From Zeugodacus cucurbitae (lineage: Eukaryota > Arthropoda > Insecta > Diptera > Tephritidae), in contig NC_071669.1 of assembly GCF_028554725.1 (NCBI RefSeq), positions 27,580,001 through 27,644,000 of the forward strand: a stretch of 64,000 bases of DNA, written 5' to 3'. How positions within the stretch are numbered: the stretch's first letter is position 1; each line of letters opens with the position of its first letter. The position numbers were made by a program, and so were the translations under genes. Shown here piece after piece: positions 33,242-43,424 of this stretch. The notes below the pieces were generated by a model that saw only the letters and a program-made list of their open reading frames with translations, had not been told where the DNA came from and did no database searches.

Positions 33242-35536
33242 CTTCTTCTTCTTGACTGGTGTAGACAACGCTTACGCAGTTATAGCCAAGTCCACAACAG
33301 CGCGCCACGCATCTCTCGTTTTGGCAGTTTGGCACCAATTGGTTACACAAAGCTAAGCCAGGTACCTCTCCACCTGGTCCTTCCATCGGAGTGGAGGTCT
33401 CCCTCTTCCTCGGCTTCCACCAGCGGGTACTGCATCGAAAACTTTTAGAGCTGGGACATATTCGTCCATTCGAACAACATGACCTAACCAGCGTAGCCGC
33501 TGTCTTTTTATTCGCTGGACTATGTCTATGTCGTCGAATAACACATACAGCTCATCATTCCATCGTCTGCGGTATTGGCCCTTACCAATGTTTAAGGGAC
33601 CATAAATCTTCCGCAAAACATTTCTCTCGAAAACTCCTAGTGCCGTCTCATCGGATGTTGACACCGTCCACACTTCTGCACCATAGAGTAGGACGGGAAT
33701 GATGAGGTATTTGTAGAGTTTAGTTTTTGTTCGTCGAAACAGGACTTTACTTTTCAATTGCCTACTCAGTCCATAATAGCACTTGTTGGCAAGAGTGATT
33801 CTGCGTTGGATTTCAAGGCTGACATTATTATCGGTGTTGATGCTGGTGCCTAGGTATACGAAATTGTCTACAACTTCAAAGTTATGACTGTCAACAGTGA
33901 CGTGTGAGCCAAGGCGTGATGACAGGATATATTTCGTCTTGTCCTCCTTTACCACCAGACCCATTCGCTTCGCTTCCCTATCCAACAGAACTAACGGCGC
34001 GGGTGTTGTTTCCAATGATATCGATATCATCGGCGTACGCCAGGACCTGTACACTCTTGTAGAATATTGTACCTTCTCTATTTAGCTCTGCGACTCGAAC
34101 TATTTTTTCCAGCATCAGGTTAAACGATAGTCACACGATAGCGAATCACATTGTCTGAAACCTCGTTTGGTATCGAACGGCTCGGAGAGGTCCTTCCCGA
34201 TCCTGACGCAGCTTTTGGTGTTGCTCAACGTCAGCTTACACAGCCGTATTAGACGCAGATTGTGGGATCTCCCTTTTTATGGATTGGGTAGAGTACACTG
34301 AGATTCCAATCATCGGGCATGCTTTCTTCCGACCATATTCCGCAAAGAAGCTGATGCATGCACCTTATCAGCTCTTCGCCGCCATATTTGAATAGCTCGG
34401 CCGGCAATCCATCGGCCCCCGCCGCCTTGTTGTTCTTCAAGCGGGTAATTGCTATTCTAATTTCTTCACGATCGGGCTATGTAACATATGTTCCATCGTC
34501 GTCGATTGGGGGATCGGGTTCTCCATCTCCTGGTGTTGTACTTCCACTGCCTCTCAGCAGGCTGGAGAAGTGTTCCCTCCACAAAAACAGTATACTTTGG
34601 TCATCAACAACAAGATCACCTCTAGGGGTCCTACAGGAGTGTGCTCCGGTTTTGAAGCCTTCAGTTAGTCGCCAGATCTTTTCGTAAAATTTTCGAGCAT
34701 TACCCCTGTCGGCCAGCTTGTCAAACTCTTCATACTAACGGATTTCGGCCTCTTTCTGTTTTTGGCTGCAAATGCGTCTCGCTTCCCTCTTCTGCTCACG
34801 GTATCTTTCCCATCCCGCTCGTGTTGTGGTCGATCGCAACATTGCGAGGTAGGCAGTCTGTTTTCTCTCCACTGCGAGACGAAAATCTTCATCATACCAG
34901 CTGTTTTTTTTTACTTTTCCGAAAGCCAATTTCCTTATACCGAGATGCTGATGAGTGCTCTCAGAGAGTGCAAGTCGAGTAGAAAATTGTTCGGCTGTCG
35001 GTTGTTATTGCGGCTTCTCGATGTCGAACCATCCTTGTGTTTGTTGACGTGTGCGCTTTTCTACACAGAGGTGGGTGCGTATCTTAGCTACAAGATAGTG
35101 GTCCGAGTCGATGTTGGGACCACGAAGCGTACGCACATCAAAAACACTGAAGACATGTCTTCTGTCTATCACAACATGATCGATCTGGTTGCGAGTGATT
35201 CGATCCGGGGACAGCCAAGTAGCTTGATGAATTTTCTTATGCTGGAATCTAGTACTACAGGCGACCATATTTCGGACCCCGGCGAAGTCGATCAGCCTCA
35301 CACCGTTTGGCGATGTTTCGTCATGGAGGCTAAATTTTCCGACTGATGTGCCAAAGATACCTTCTTTATCAACCCTAGCGTATATACATTCTCTCCCACC
35401 ACGAATCCCATACCGAATTTGCGCTCCTTTATATGGTCGCTGTAGTAGATGTCACAAGGACCCTTCTTCCGTCCTTGTCCCGTCCATCGCATTTCTTGGA
35501 TTGCGCTGTTGTCAGCCTTTACTCTTACGAGGGCAT
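33242..35536 (-). mobile_element. RTE-C: 5'-truncated, internally deleted RTE LINE
   Basis: Minus-strand copy with an (AAG)n tail at 33242-33252 and a 5' truncation near 35536, within the endonuclease. GCTAATT occurs at both junctions and may be the target duplication. Pieces: RT C-terminal part (34054-33353), RT start (34440-34249), endonuclease (35301-35005 and 35492-35298). At about 34252 the RT start is joined directly to RLCKLTLSNTK-type text, so the region with the first catalytic Asp motif is deleted. Many further frameshifts. Confidence 0.88.
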
Positions 35537-35925
35537 CAACCAGCTAATTACCCAAAAACCCTCAAAGAACCCAGATCATTTCTTGGACTATCCGGTTTTT
35601 ATAGAAGGTTTATAATGGGTTACGCTGCAATAGCCAAACCGCTCACGGCACTACTCAGGGGAGAAGATGGAAGAGTATCAAAAGGTGCATCGGCTAAGAA
35701 AACAATACATCTAGATAATGAAGCCAAGAAAGCATTTGAACAGCTAAAAATGCGTTAATATCTGATGACGTAGTACCACAATATCCTGATTTCAATAAAG
35801 AATTTACATTAACTACAGACGCCTCTGTCCATGCAATAGTCTCTCTCAAGCTGAGAGACCAATTGCATTTATATCGAGAACTCTATCAAAAACTGAAGAA
35901 AGTTACGATGGCTTAGTTATCTTCT
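35537..35925 (+). pseudogene. pol: G2 pol remnant: RT connection and RNase H start
   Basis: NYPKTLKEPRSFLGLSGFYRRFIMGY resumes the gypsy RT right after RTE-C, followed by IAKPLTALLRGEDGRVSKG and, after a stop at 35756, the start of RNase H (TLTTDASVHA near 35810). It ends where a CTCTCGCAA repeat fragment begins at 35926. Confidence 0.8.
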
Positions 35926-36164
35926 AAAGCAACCTTCCTATGGTGCCAAGAAACAAGTGTGCCAAGTTTCATCAAGATATCTCCATTTTTACTCAAGTTA
36001 CAGCTTGCACAGACAGACGTCCGGATATGAACTCCACTCTTCACCCTGATCACTTTGGTATATATAACCCTATATCTAACTCGTTTAGTTTTGGGTCTTG
36101 CAAACAACCGTTATGTGAACAAAACTATAATACTCTCTTAGCAACTTTGTTGCGAGAGTATAAC
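35926..36164 (+). repeat. CTCTCGCAA dispersed repeat, forward right end
   Basis: Family right end with gtgccaagtttcatcaagat, the gttatgtgaacaaaac block and the terminal hairpin (gcaactttgttgcgagagta) closing at 36164. Confidence 0.8.
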
Positions 36165-36712
36165 TAGAATGAATTAAATTCTCACTCAATTCAAGTCTTT
36201 CATTGCCCCTCACCTTCGGTAAGGTTTGTTAGAAACTGCATTCTTTTGAACAATCGAGCCGGATTTACAATTTGGTTCTTCGAGCCGATTTTACAATTGG
36301 TCCTTCGAGCTGGATGATTTTTCATTTGGTTCTTCGAGCCGGATTATACATAGGGACTTGTTCATTCATTGAAATGAAAAAAAAAAAAATTACAAACGGG
36401 GACAATTTTCTAAAAAAGGCTACTTTTTTCTTCTGATGAAATGTATTGAAAATGAAAAAATTTTATATGAAAATTTAAAATCGTTCAAGGACACGTCAAA
36501 AAAATTAAGAACAATTTGAAAAAAAAATTAAATCATTTGAAAACTCTTTCTGCAATCCTAGTCACCGCAATGACTTTTAAACATGAATTTCGTGATTGAT
36601 GCGTCTATAACTTCGGTTCTACTGCTGAAATCTTTATAAAAATTTTGAAAATTTTTTGACCGACTTCAACATATATAACCCCTTAAAACACTTCACATTA
36701 TTATCCTATTTT
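36165..36712. other. non-coding stretch with a TTCGAGCCGG tandem array
   Basis: Between about 36244 and 36350 there are four imperfect units of about 30 bp built on cgagccggat and ttacaatttggttctt. The rest is AT-rich with A-runs and no recognisable coding sequence. Similar tggtccttcgagccgg text is known from untranslated regions of some insect LTR elements, but I cannot assign an element here. Confidence 0.5.
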
Positions 36713-36828
36713 TTTACTCTCGCAATAAAAGTTACTAAGAGAGTATTACAGTTCTGTTCACATAACGGTTGTTTGTAAGTCATAAAACTAAACGAGTTAG
36801 ATATAGGGTTATATATATCAAAGTGATC
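36713..36828 (-). repeat. CTCTCGCAA dispersed repeat, reverse right end, interrupted
   Basis: Reverse right end (tttactctcgcaataaaagt, gttgtttgtaagt, gggttatatatatcaaagtga). It stops abruptly at 36828 against RTE sequence and seems to resume at 43768, after the RTE patch and G3. Confidence 0.75.
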
Positions 36829-36884
36829 CAATCATCGGGCATGCTTTCTTCCGACCATATTCCGCAAAGAAGCTGATGCATGCA
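36829..36884 (-). pseudogene. RTE-D patch, left part
   Basis: 56 bp of RTE reverse-transcriptase sequence in minus orientation (covering MPDDW and the preceding codons), nearly identical to 34309-34364 in RTE-C. It continues at 43425 after the G3 insertion; TGCA at 36881-36884 and 43425-43428 is the G3 duplication. Confidence 0.8.
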
Positions 36885-37304
36885 AATTAATTTCTTGACC
36901 TTATGTAAAAGGTTTTTAATAAATAAAAAACGAGTGTTTAGTCAAGCGACCGAAAAACGTCCGAGTCTTGGAAGAGACTGTCCTTTTATCTTTATTTTAC
37001 TTACTTTTATACAATCTTGTTCTTAAGGCTAAGTACAAATATTCTTACAATCTAATAGTCATCTTTTAAACATATGTTCCACTTTAGATGCGCTACATGT
37101 GGTAAATGAAAGGTTCATCTTACAATCTAATGTGTGTGACGAATGTCCACTTAAGACCACGTGTGGTAAGTGAAAAGATCATCTTACAATCTAATGTGTA
37201 CAACGAGTGTGTAACACGATTCTTAATAGTAGATGTGCCAATGACATATTGGACACATTTGTTTCGTAGTTCAAATTGTAAATATCTTATCGGTGGTGTT
37301 AACT
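36885..37304 (-). repeat. G3 3' LTR
   Basis: 420 bp. In element sense it begins AGTTAACACCACCGATAAG and ends GGTCAAGAAATTAATT. The left genomic flank is TGCA. It differs from the other LTR at 37192 (T/C) and near the last few bases (aact versus agct). Confidence 0.94.
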
Positions 37305-37320
37305 CCCCCACCTCTAAATT
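37305..37320 (-). promoter_or_regulatory. G3 polypurine tract
   Basis: In element sense TTAGAGGTGGGGG lies directly upstream of the 3' LTR, the expected primer for plus-strand DNA synthesis. Confidence 0.75.
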
Positions 37321-37424
37321 GAAGCGTCCCGATTCAAAGAGGAATAGTACTTGATCCTTTCCATCATTTGATCAATAGGTTGGGCTTGCTCTTGCATTGG
37401 AATTTGTTCAATGTTAACTTTAAC

Positions 37425-37811
37425 TTATGTGCTCTTATTTTTTTTGTATTTACAGGTTATCAATATTACTACTATAAGGCCCACAATTGTTATCAGACAG
37501 TAATTTATCATTTTACTTTTTTTTGCCTCATGTCTGAGTTCTGTTATTTCTTGAATATTTTCAATGTTTTGAAAATGTATTTCTTCCATACTTAAATTCT
37601 TTGTGATTGTAATATTAATTACTTTAACTGGATTTGGTAATAATTTTATAGTGAGAGGTTTACGATGTCTATAGACTAAGTTATCAATTTTAACATTACA
37701 ATTTTCAAATTTTATTAAATAATTACCGTTAATAGTAAGGTTGTTAGAGTTACAGTTATGATAAATGGTTTTATTTTTTGCATTGATTACATAAATATGG
37801 TTTGTATCCAT
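37425..37811 (-). pseudogene. env: G3 env remnant, C-terminal part with membrane anchor
   Basis: 128 codons from the first Met, with the frame open upstream to a CTTTTAG acceptor-like site near 37843. The text includes GNYLIKFENC and ends with a hydrophobic segment (YCLITIVGLIVVILIT) and a Lys-rich tail, consistent with the transmembrane end of an errantiviral envelope protein. Such proteins are normally several hundred residues long; the surface part, cleavage site and fusion peptide are absent. In gypsy-type elements env is made from a spliced RNA. This remnant is unlikely to act as an envelope. Confidence 0.72.
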
Positions 37812-37854
37812 TTCTATTACTTTTGATTGGTTAACATTTTGAGCCTAAAAGATT

Positions 37855-38406
37855 TTAAGATTTGATATTATCTTTATGAATTGTTCTGTTTCTGTTTTGT
37901 ATTTTAATTTTATTTCCTAAGTCTTCTACTACTATTTGTTTTTTATATTTGGGGTTTAATTTATTTCTTTCTCCAAATATTTTCTCATATATTATATCTC
38001 CCCATTGATAGCTTTTTTGAAGCCTTTTCTTGTTATGATATTCCAGCATTTTTTTCTTGGGCATTCTGTAACACATCTTTCATATTTTGGTGTGGTTCTT
38101 TATTAAATAAAATAGTGCAGGGCTGTTTGCCTGTTACTGAATGAATTGTTTTATTGTACTGTTGAACTGCTCTCATAATTGATTCAAAATTACTTATTAA
38201 GCTGTGTTCTTGTTTTAAACATCTAGAAATTTCTATTAGTGTTGAATGAACTCTTTCTATTTGTCCATTACTTGTACTGTGGCGTGGTGTACAATAATAA
38301 ATTTGTATGTTTATCCTCTCAATTAAAGACTTGAACTGTATCGTACTTAAGCCTGGTTCATTATCGATAACTATACTTTTAACATCTGGAAATGTTTGTA
38401 ATAGTT
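37855..38406 (-). pseudogene. pol: G3 pol, integrase C-terminal part after frameshifts
   Basis: Immediately downstream of the pol stop at 38407 the integrase core continues in another frame, including the second and third catalytic acidic positions (IDNEPG near 38360 and NGQIERVHS near 38265), to a stop near 38030. From 38076 to 37855 the C-terminal tail reads in a third frame (QKSYQWGDIIYEKIFG). Both shifts fall at A-runs (near 38410 and 38050), so they may be real mutations or homopolymer errors. Confidence 0.82.
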
Positions 38407-41118
38407 CTAAACTTTTTCTTCTAAATTTGATTTATCCTCTATATATTTGACTATTAGAAATTTTGAATATGAATCAATACACGTAAGAAATTTAAGTTTT
38501 TGTGCGAAAAAGATATCTATATGAAGTTGTTCTCCCTCTTTCTCTGGTATTGGTGCTTCCCCTATTAGGATTAATTTCGGATGTCTTTCGTATTTATTAT
38601 TATTACATATGTTACAATTTTTCGCATATTGCTTAAACTGTTTTATCATTAAAGGCCAATAATACTGCTGCCTAATTTGTGCTAAATTTTCCCTATAATT
38701 TCTATGTGCTCTATTGTGTGTTTGCTCAATTATCGTTCCCTGATCTTCTTTATTGCTTATATCGTTAGGGAATAGCTTAGTATATAGAAATTTTACTGTG
38801 GGAAATGTATCCTTCAAAATGTTTTTTATAGCATATAGCACCTCAGGTGTGCAAAATATTCCTGTAACTACTTTTGGGCTCACATATTCTTTTAGAATAT
38901 CAATTATGTTTTCTGGTCTATCATACTCAATTAGAAATCGTTTATTATTAAAAGAGGAAATCGTCTCTAAGACAGTAATTCTTGCTCCATTATCAATTAC
39001 TATTTGTTGCTTAAAGTGATTCAAAGGTTTTTTTGTTTCAAGAATTTGATACTCATCGCTACTTTCTGCAGAGTGTTGGGTTTCTATTAGTGAATCACCT
39101 GAGTCGCTCGACTCACATGAACTATTTAAATTATTTAAGATTTGTCTTGATAGTGCATCAGCAACTACATTTGTTGTCCCTGGTTTATAAATTATTTTTG
39201 GAGAAAACTCCTCTATAAAAGCTCTCCATCTTTTCATTTTAACATTAGGATTTTTTTCGGACATTGCAAATGCTAGTGGTTGATGATCCGTGTGAATTTC
39301 TAAATCTTTTACTGCATAAAGGTAATGGCGTAATGCTTTTAATGCCCAAACTATGGCGAATAATTCTTTCTCGTTTGTCGCATAATTTTCTTCGGTAGAA
39401 TTAAGTGTCTTCGAAATAAATGTAATAGGTCTTCCGTCTTGGGATAAGACTGCCCCTACAGCAACATTGGATGCATCAGTAGTTAAAATTAATTTTTTCT
39501 CGAAATTTGATTGAACTAATTCAATTTGTTCCTGCAACGCTCTTTTTAAGGTTTCACAGGCTGCGATGCCTTCTTGTTCAAGATTAATAATTGTTTTCTT
39601 AGACATATACTGCGAAATTTGACCATTTTCCCCCTTTAAGTGTTTTGTTAATGGTTTAGCAATTGTTGCATAATTCTCTATAAATTTCCTATAGTATCCC
39701 GTTAATCCTAAAAATCCTCTAAGTTGTCGTAACTTCTTAGGATATGGGTAATTTTTTATTGTTTCTACTTTTTTGGGATCAGTTTTTATAACCTTATGAG
39801 ATACAACGTATCCTAAAAATTCAACTTCGGTTTCTATAAATTTTGATTTTTCTATAGATATTTTCATATGTGCTTTTTCGAGGGTTTTCACTATATATTT
39901 CAAATGGAATATATGTTCTTCTAGGGTTTTTGAGTATACTATTATGTCATCAACATATACGTGACAAAATTTTCCTATACATTCGTGTAATATATTATTC
40001 ATTGCTCTCTGAAATATACTTGGAGCATTTTTAAGTCCGAATGGCATTCTTAAATATTCATATTTTCCGTTATTTACAGAAAATGCTGTTTTCTCTATGT
40101 CCTTTTGCTCCATCAATATCTGATGAAATCCAGACTCTAAATCTATTGTGGAAAAGTATTTCGATTCTCCCAGATTAAAGAGAATCACCTCAGGATTAGG
40201 CATTGGATATCTATCGGTTATAGTTTTTTCATTTATTTTTTTAAAGTCAATGACCATTCTTAATTTCGGACTTCCGTCTTCATTTATTCCTTTTTTAGGA
40301 ACGACCCAAACGGGAGAATTATATGGGCTTTTACTATGCCGTATAATTCCTTTTTCTAGCAAACTTTCGATTTCCTTATTAACAAAATTATTCGCAGATA
40401 TTGAATAAGGATATTGTTTTGACCATATAGGTTTATCATCCTCAGTCCTAATTTCTGCTTTAATATCTGTTCTAAAAGGTAAATCCATGTTCACGTTTTG
40501 ATGATGATGATTAATTATTTTAATAACATCCTTTCTTAACAGTGGGATGCAGATATGTTTTGTTTCCTTATCGTTATAAGATAATTCGTTAGACATTTCA
40601 AAATTATTTATTTTTAAAATATTATGAGCATTTGCTTCATTTATTATTTGTTTATTCGTAGTATCATTTCTTATTTCATTTTGGCATGATACATTTTTTT
40701 CGATAATCTTGCCAGTATTATCTTTGATAGGTGTCTCAAGATGTTTTCGTCCCAAGGGGTTTACTATAATTAAATCATTAAGAAAATTTATTTTCTCTGT
40801 TTTATTATCCCCGTAAATCAATGTTCTGTTTGGGATATCAATCGTGGCTCCGATTTTATTTAAGAAATTAATTCCAATTAAAAGATCGCTTTCTAAATTG
40901 TCAATTTGATAAAAACGTTCCTGTATACCCAACAGATTGATATTATGAAAGTGTTTTATTATAGTTGAACCATGAATGGTTCTTACTCTCTTCTTAATTA
41001 CTAAAATGTTTTTATTATGATAAATTCCAGACCGTATATATGAGCTGGTTGCCCCTGTATCTATAAGAATTCTAAAGATTTGCCCCGTTTTTGTATCGGT
41101 TTTAATAACATAAGGCAA
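38407..41118 (-). CDS. pol: G3 pol: protease, reverse transcriptase, RNase H, integrase start
   Basis: 903 codons. The protease has ILIDTGATSSYI near residue 18. Reverse transcriptase lies at about residues 225-430, with FSTIDLESGFHQI, MPFGLKNAPSIFQ and YVDDIIVYS. RNase H lies at about 545-660, with LTTDASNVAVGAV, NEKELFAIVWAL and HTDHQPLAF. The integrase zinc finger (H-H...CNICNNNKYERHP) and the first catalytic Asp (CIDSYSKF) follow. The frame is -1 relative to gag, as expected for frameshift expression. It stops within the integrase core; see 37855-38406. Confidence 0.93.
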   Translation of the reverse strand: MPYVIKTDTKTGQIFRILIDTGATSSYIRSGIYHNKNILVIKKRVRTIHGSTIIKHFHNINLLGIQERFYQIDNLESDLLIGINFLNKIGATIDIPNRTLIYGDNKTEKINFLNDLIIVNPLGRKHLETPIKDNTGKIIEKNVSCQNEIRNDTTNKQIINEANAHNILKINNFEMSNELSYNDKETKHICIPLLRKDVIKIINHHHQNVNMDLPFRTDIKAEIRTEDDKPIWSKQYPYSISANNFVNKEIESLLEKGIIRHSKSPYNSPVWVVPKKGINEDGSPKLRMVIDFKKINEKTITDRYPMPNPEVILFNLGESKYFSTIDLESGFHQILMEQKDIEKTAFSVNNGKYEYLRMPFGLKNAPSIFQRAMNNILHECIGKFCHVYVDDIIVYSKTLEEHIFHLKYIVKTLEKAHMKISIEKSKFIETEVEFLGYVVSHKVIKTDPKKVETIKNYPYPKKLRQLRGFLGLTGYYRKFIENYATIAKPLTKHLKGENGQISQYMSKKTIINLEQEGIAACETLKRALQEQIELVQSNFEKKLILTTDASNVAVGAVLSQDGRPITFISKTLNSTEENYATNEKELFAIVWALKALRHYLYAVKDLEIHTDHQPLAFAMSEKNPNVKMKRWRAFIEEFSPKIIYKPGTTNVVADALSRQILNNLNSSCESSDSGDSLIETQHSAESSDEYQILETKKPLNHFKQQIVIDNGARITVLETISSFNNKRFLIEYDRPENIIDILKEYVSPKVVTGIFCTPEVLYAIKNILKDTFPTVKFLYTKLFPNDISNKEDQGTIIEQTHNRAHRNYRENLAQIRQQYYWPLMIKQFKQYAKNCNICNNNKYERHPKLILIGEAPIPEKEGEQLHIDIFFAQKLKFLTCIDSYSKFLIVKYIEDKSNLEEKV

Positions 41119-41126
41119 ATCTGAGT

Positions 41127-42215
41127 TTACCCTAAAAAATGGTTCTCACCAATATTATTTATTCTTTGAATTTTTGGCTGAGGTTGTGTGCTTATTTGTG
41201 CACTTTCAATTAACCTCTTTGGTATATTGGTTGGTCCATAATTGGTCTGCCAATTATACCTGTTACTTCTAACATCTGGTTGGTTTATTTGCATAGCACT
41301 GGGCCTATTTGTTAATTGGATTGATTGATCCACTTCCATTGGTTCTGTATGATTGGAATATATCTGGTATGAATTATTTTGGTTGAAATTCCTTTGAGGG
41401 TACCTTAAATTATTCTGAAAATGCGGATATCTTCGATTAGCTTGAGGCTGGTTTCGTGAACCAATTTCATGGTTGTTTTTAGTAAATTGCAAAGCAAATT
41501 GGGATCGCAATTGGTTTGAATGAAGTTCTTGTGCTTTTGCAAGAGCATTTGGCAAATCGGTAGGTGTCAACGTAAATAAAATTTGGTTTAAAGGATAATT
41601 TAAACCTGTTATAAACGTTCTAAGCGCGGTTTCGCGGTTCTTTATATTCAATTGTTTCGTGATCTCGGAATTCGTTCCGTGTGTCATAATGGTTTTATTA
41701 ATTAATAATGTTAATTTCTGATTAACTTCATTATAGTAATCAATTAAGGATTTTGATCCTTGTCGCATAATACTCATCTCTTGGTCAATCACATGAATTG
41801 GCCTTCTATCTGCATACGCAAAATCTAATCTAGAGAATATGGCTTCTAGGTTTAATACTGTGCCATGATTAGTTAAGATATCGTTGGCATTGCCTACAAT
41901 TTTGTTTCGCAATATCGTTAGCGCCCCAAAATATCTCCTACTTCCTTCTATATAGAGACTCATAGAATTTTTTGCAGCTTCTCTCCAGCTGACATAAGAT
42001 TTGCCAGAGAATTCTGGTAAAGACTTTATTATATCTAAATTTTCATTGCATGATATAGAATCGTTAATTTTCTGAGTTTCATACTCAGTTACATTTGTTG
42101 CATTAGTTAATGCTTTTAATTGATTATTCAACTGATCTATCTCAGTTCTTAAATTACTAGTTTGTGTAGCTATTATTCTAGCTATATCTTCTACTGTAAA
42201 ATTATTGACTGCCAT
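41127..42215 (-). CDS. gag: G3 gag structural protein
   Basis: 362 codons, intact. The N-terminal coiled region (residues about 10-45, IARIIATQTSNLRTEIDQL) is followed by a capsid-like core (LPEFSGKSYVSWREAA, RRYFGALTILRNKI, SLIDYYNEVNQKLTLLI). The C-terminal part from about residue 245 is Asn/Gln/Pro/Tyr-rich with QPQANRRYPHFQNN-type text, ending NIGENHFLG. No CCHC zinc knuckle is present, typical of gypsy-group errantiviruses. Its stop is a few bases before the first pol Met, and pol is in the -1 frame. It forms the particle around the element RNA. Confidence 0.9.
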   Translation of the reverse strand: MAVNNFTVEDIARIIATQTSNLRTEIDQLNNQLKALTNATNVTEYETQKINDSISCNENLDIIKSLPEFSGKSYVSWREAAKNSMSLYIEGSRRYFGALTILRNKIVGNANDILTNHGTVLNLEAIFSRLDFAYADRRPIHVIDQEMSIMRQGSKSLIDYYNEVNQKLTLLINKTIMTHGTNSEITKQLNIKNRETALRTFITGLNYPLNQILFTLTPTDLPNALAKAQELHSNQLRSQFALQFTKNNHEIGSRNQPQANRRYPHFQNNLRYPQRNFNQNNSYQIYSNHTEPMEVDQSIQLTNRPSAMQINQPDVRSNRYNWQTNYGPTNIPKRLIESAQISTQPQPKIQRINNIGENHFLG

Positions 42216-43004
42216 TTTATCTTTTATTTATTTTATTTTTTTTTTCAATTGTTTCTTTCTTTATTACCTATAATTTCTGTTTATTAAATATTTATTGTTT
42301 TGATCCTTTCTGGGAAAGGATACTCTTTTATTCTGGAGGGTCTGGGGTTCAGAATCGCAGAATTGAGTTTATATTATAAACCGGAGGGTCCCCCTTGCGG
42401 TGGTGAATCGCGGTTTCAAAATATTTTGTTATCCGGCTTAAATACTAGTTGTTTGTTGTATTTAATGTATCAATAATTTAATAATTAATATTGTTGTCTT
42501 ATGTACGGTCAGTAATATAATAATTAATATTGTTGTCTTATGTACGGTCAGTTGTACAAGAGGAATTAATATTTATAATAATTACTACTAACTTGTTGTT
42601 GTTGAAGTTGTTGTTATTGCTCTGCCTTTGGGGGTTGGAGCTGCTCCTTCAATTGCCAACTTATTTCTATGAGTTGACTTTATACATATCTTACGCACTT
42701 TAAAAATATGTTGTTGTTCTTTTTATTAAAATTATTTATTTATCCACTTGATTTTGTAAATGGATTGTTCCAAGAAACTGTGTGTGATGTATCATTTTTT
42801 TAAAACAATTTAGTTGCAAATTTAAATATTTCGTTTTTTTTGCTGTTTTTTTCGAAAATGGATTGATTGTGTTTTTTTTTTTTTATATTTTTTTTTCTTT
42901 TCTCGCGATTTCGCAATACTTGTTTGCGTTTGTTTGTTTTTAAACCGATCCGTTTAAAACATTTTGGTCCATAGGAGTTTTTTATTTCTCCTGGCAGGAT
43001 CGCC
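42216..43004 (-). promoter_or_regulatory. G3 leader with primer-binding site and short repeats
   Basis: In element sense the primer-binding site TGGCGATCCTGCCAGGAG lies at 42988-43005, adjoining the LTR. 42476-42553 holds a direct duplication of about 36 bp containing attgttgtcttatgtacggt. 42333-42415 carries two copies of the motif CxGCGATTC...GACCCTCC shared with G1. The rest is AT-rich with T-runs. Confidence 0.75.
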
Positions 43005-43424
43005 AATTAATTTCTTGACCTTATGTAAAAGGTTTTTAATAAATAAAAAACGAGTGTTTAGTCAAGCGACCGAAAAACGTCCGAGTCTTGGAAGAGACTG
43101 TCCTTTTATCTTTATTTTACTTACTTTTATACAATCTTGTTCTTAAGGCTAAGTACAAATATTCTTACAATCTAATAGTCATCTTTTAAACATATGTTCC
43201 ACTTTAGATGCGCTACATGTGGTAAATGAAAGGTTCATCTTACAATCTAATGTGTGTGACGAATGTCCACTTAAGACCACGTGTGGTAAGTGAAAAGATC
43301 ATCTTACAATCCAATGTGTACAACGAGTGTGTAACACGATTCTTAATAGTAGATGTGCCAATGACATATTGGACACATTTGTTTCGTAGTTCAAATTGTA
43401 AATATCTTATCGGTGGTGTTAGCT
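43005..43424 (-). repeat. G3 5' LTR
   Basis: 420 bp, 418 positions identical to the copy at 36885. It carries the start of the element RNA and adjoins the primer-binding site on its lower-coordinate side. The right genomic flank TGCA (43425-43428) matches the left flank of the element. Confidence 0.94.

Larger units (their letters stand above)
32020..35925 (+). mobile_element. G2: truncated Ty3/gypsy copy split by RTE-C
   Basis: Plus-strand gypsy remnant. 32025-32480 is a Gln/Asn/Pro-rich gag end, 32520-33241 is pol up to the RT connection, and after RTE-C (33242-35536) pol resumes at 35537. Protease is missing between gag and RT and no LTR is present. It is related to but distinct from G1: pol blocks align but wording differs. 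Confidence 0.82.
36885..43424 (-). mobile_element. G3: young Ty3/gypsy errantivirus-type element
   Basis: 6540 bp on the minus strand with 420 bp LTRs that differ at only two positions, and a 4 bp TGCA target duplication. Order in its own sense: LTR, primer site, leader, gag (42215-41127), pol (41118 to 37855) and an env remnant (37811-37425), then polypurine tract and LTR. gag is open, pol has two frameshifts, and env has lost its N-terminal and central parts. LTR identity points to a recent insertion. It lies within an RTE fragment (RTE-D). Confidence 0.95.

Noticed and set aside
33391..35346. Plus-strand ORFs at 33391-33702, 34358-34687 and 34762-35346
   Set aside because: Antisense shadows of the RTE-C coding sequence; the same shadows appear opposite RTE-A, RTE-B and RTE-E.
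41127..42215. Gag considered as a domesticated host gene because the frame is intact
   Set aside because: It lies in a complete element with LTRs, primer site and target duplication, so ordinary transposon gag is the simpler reading.
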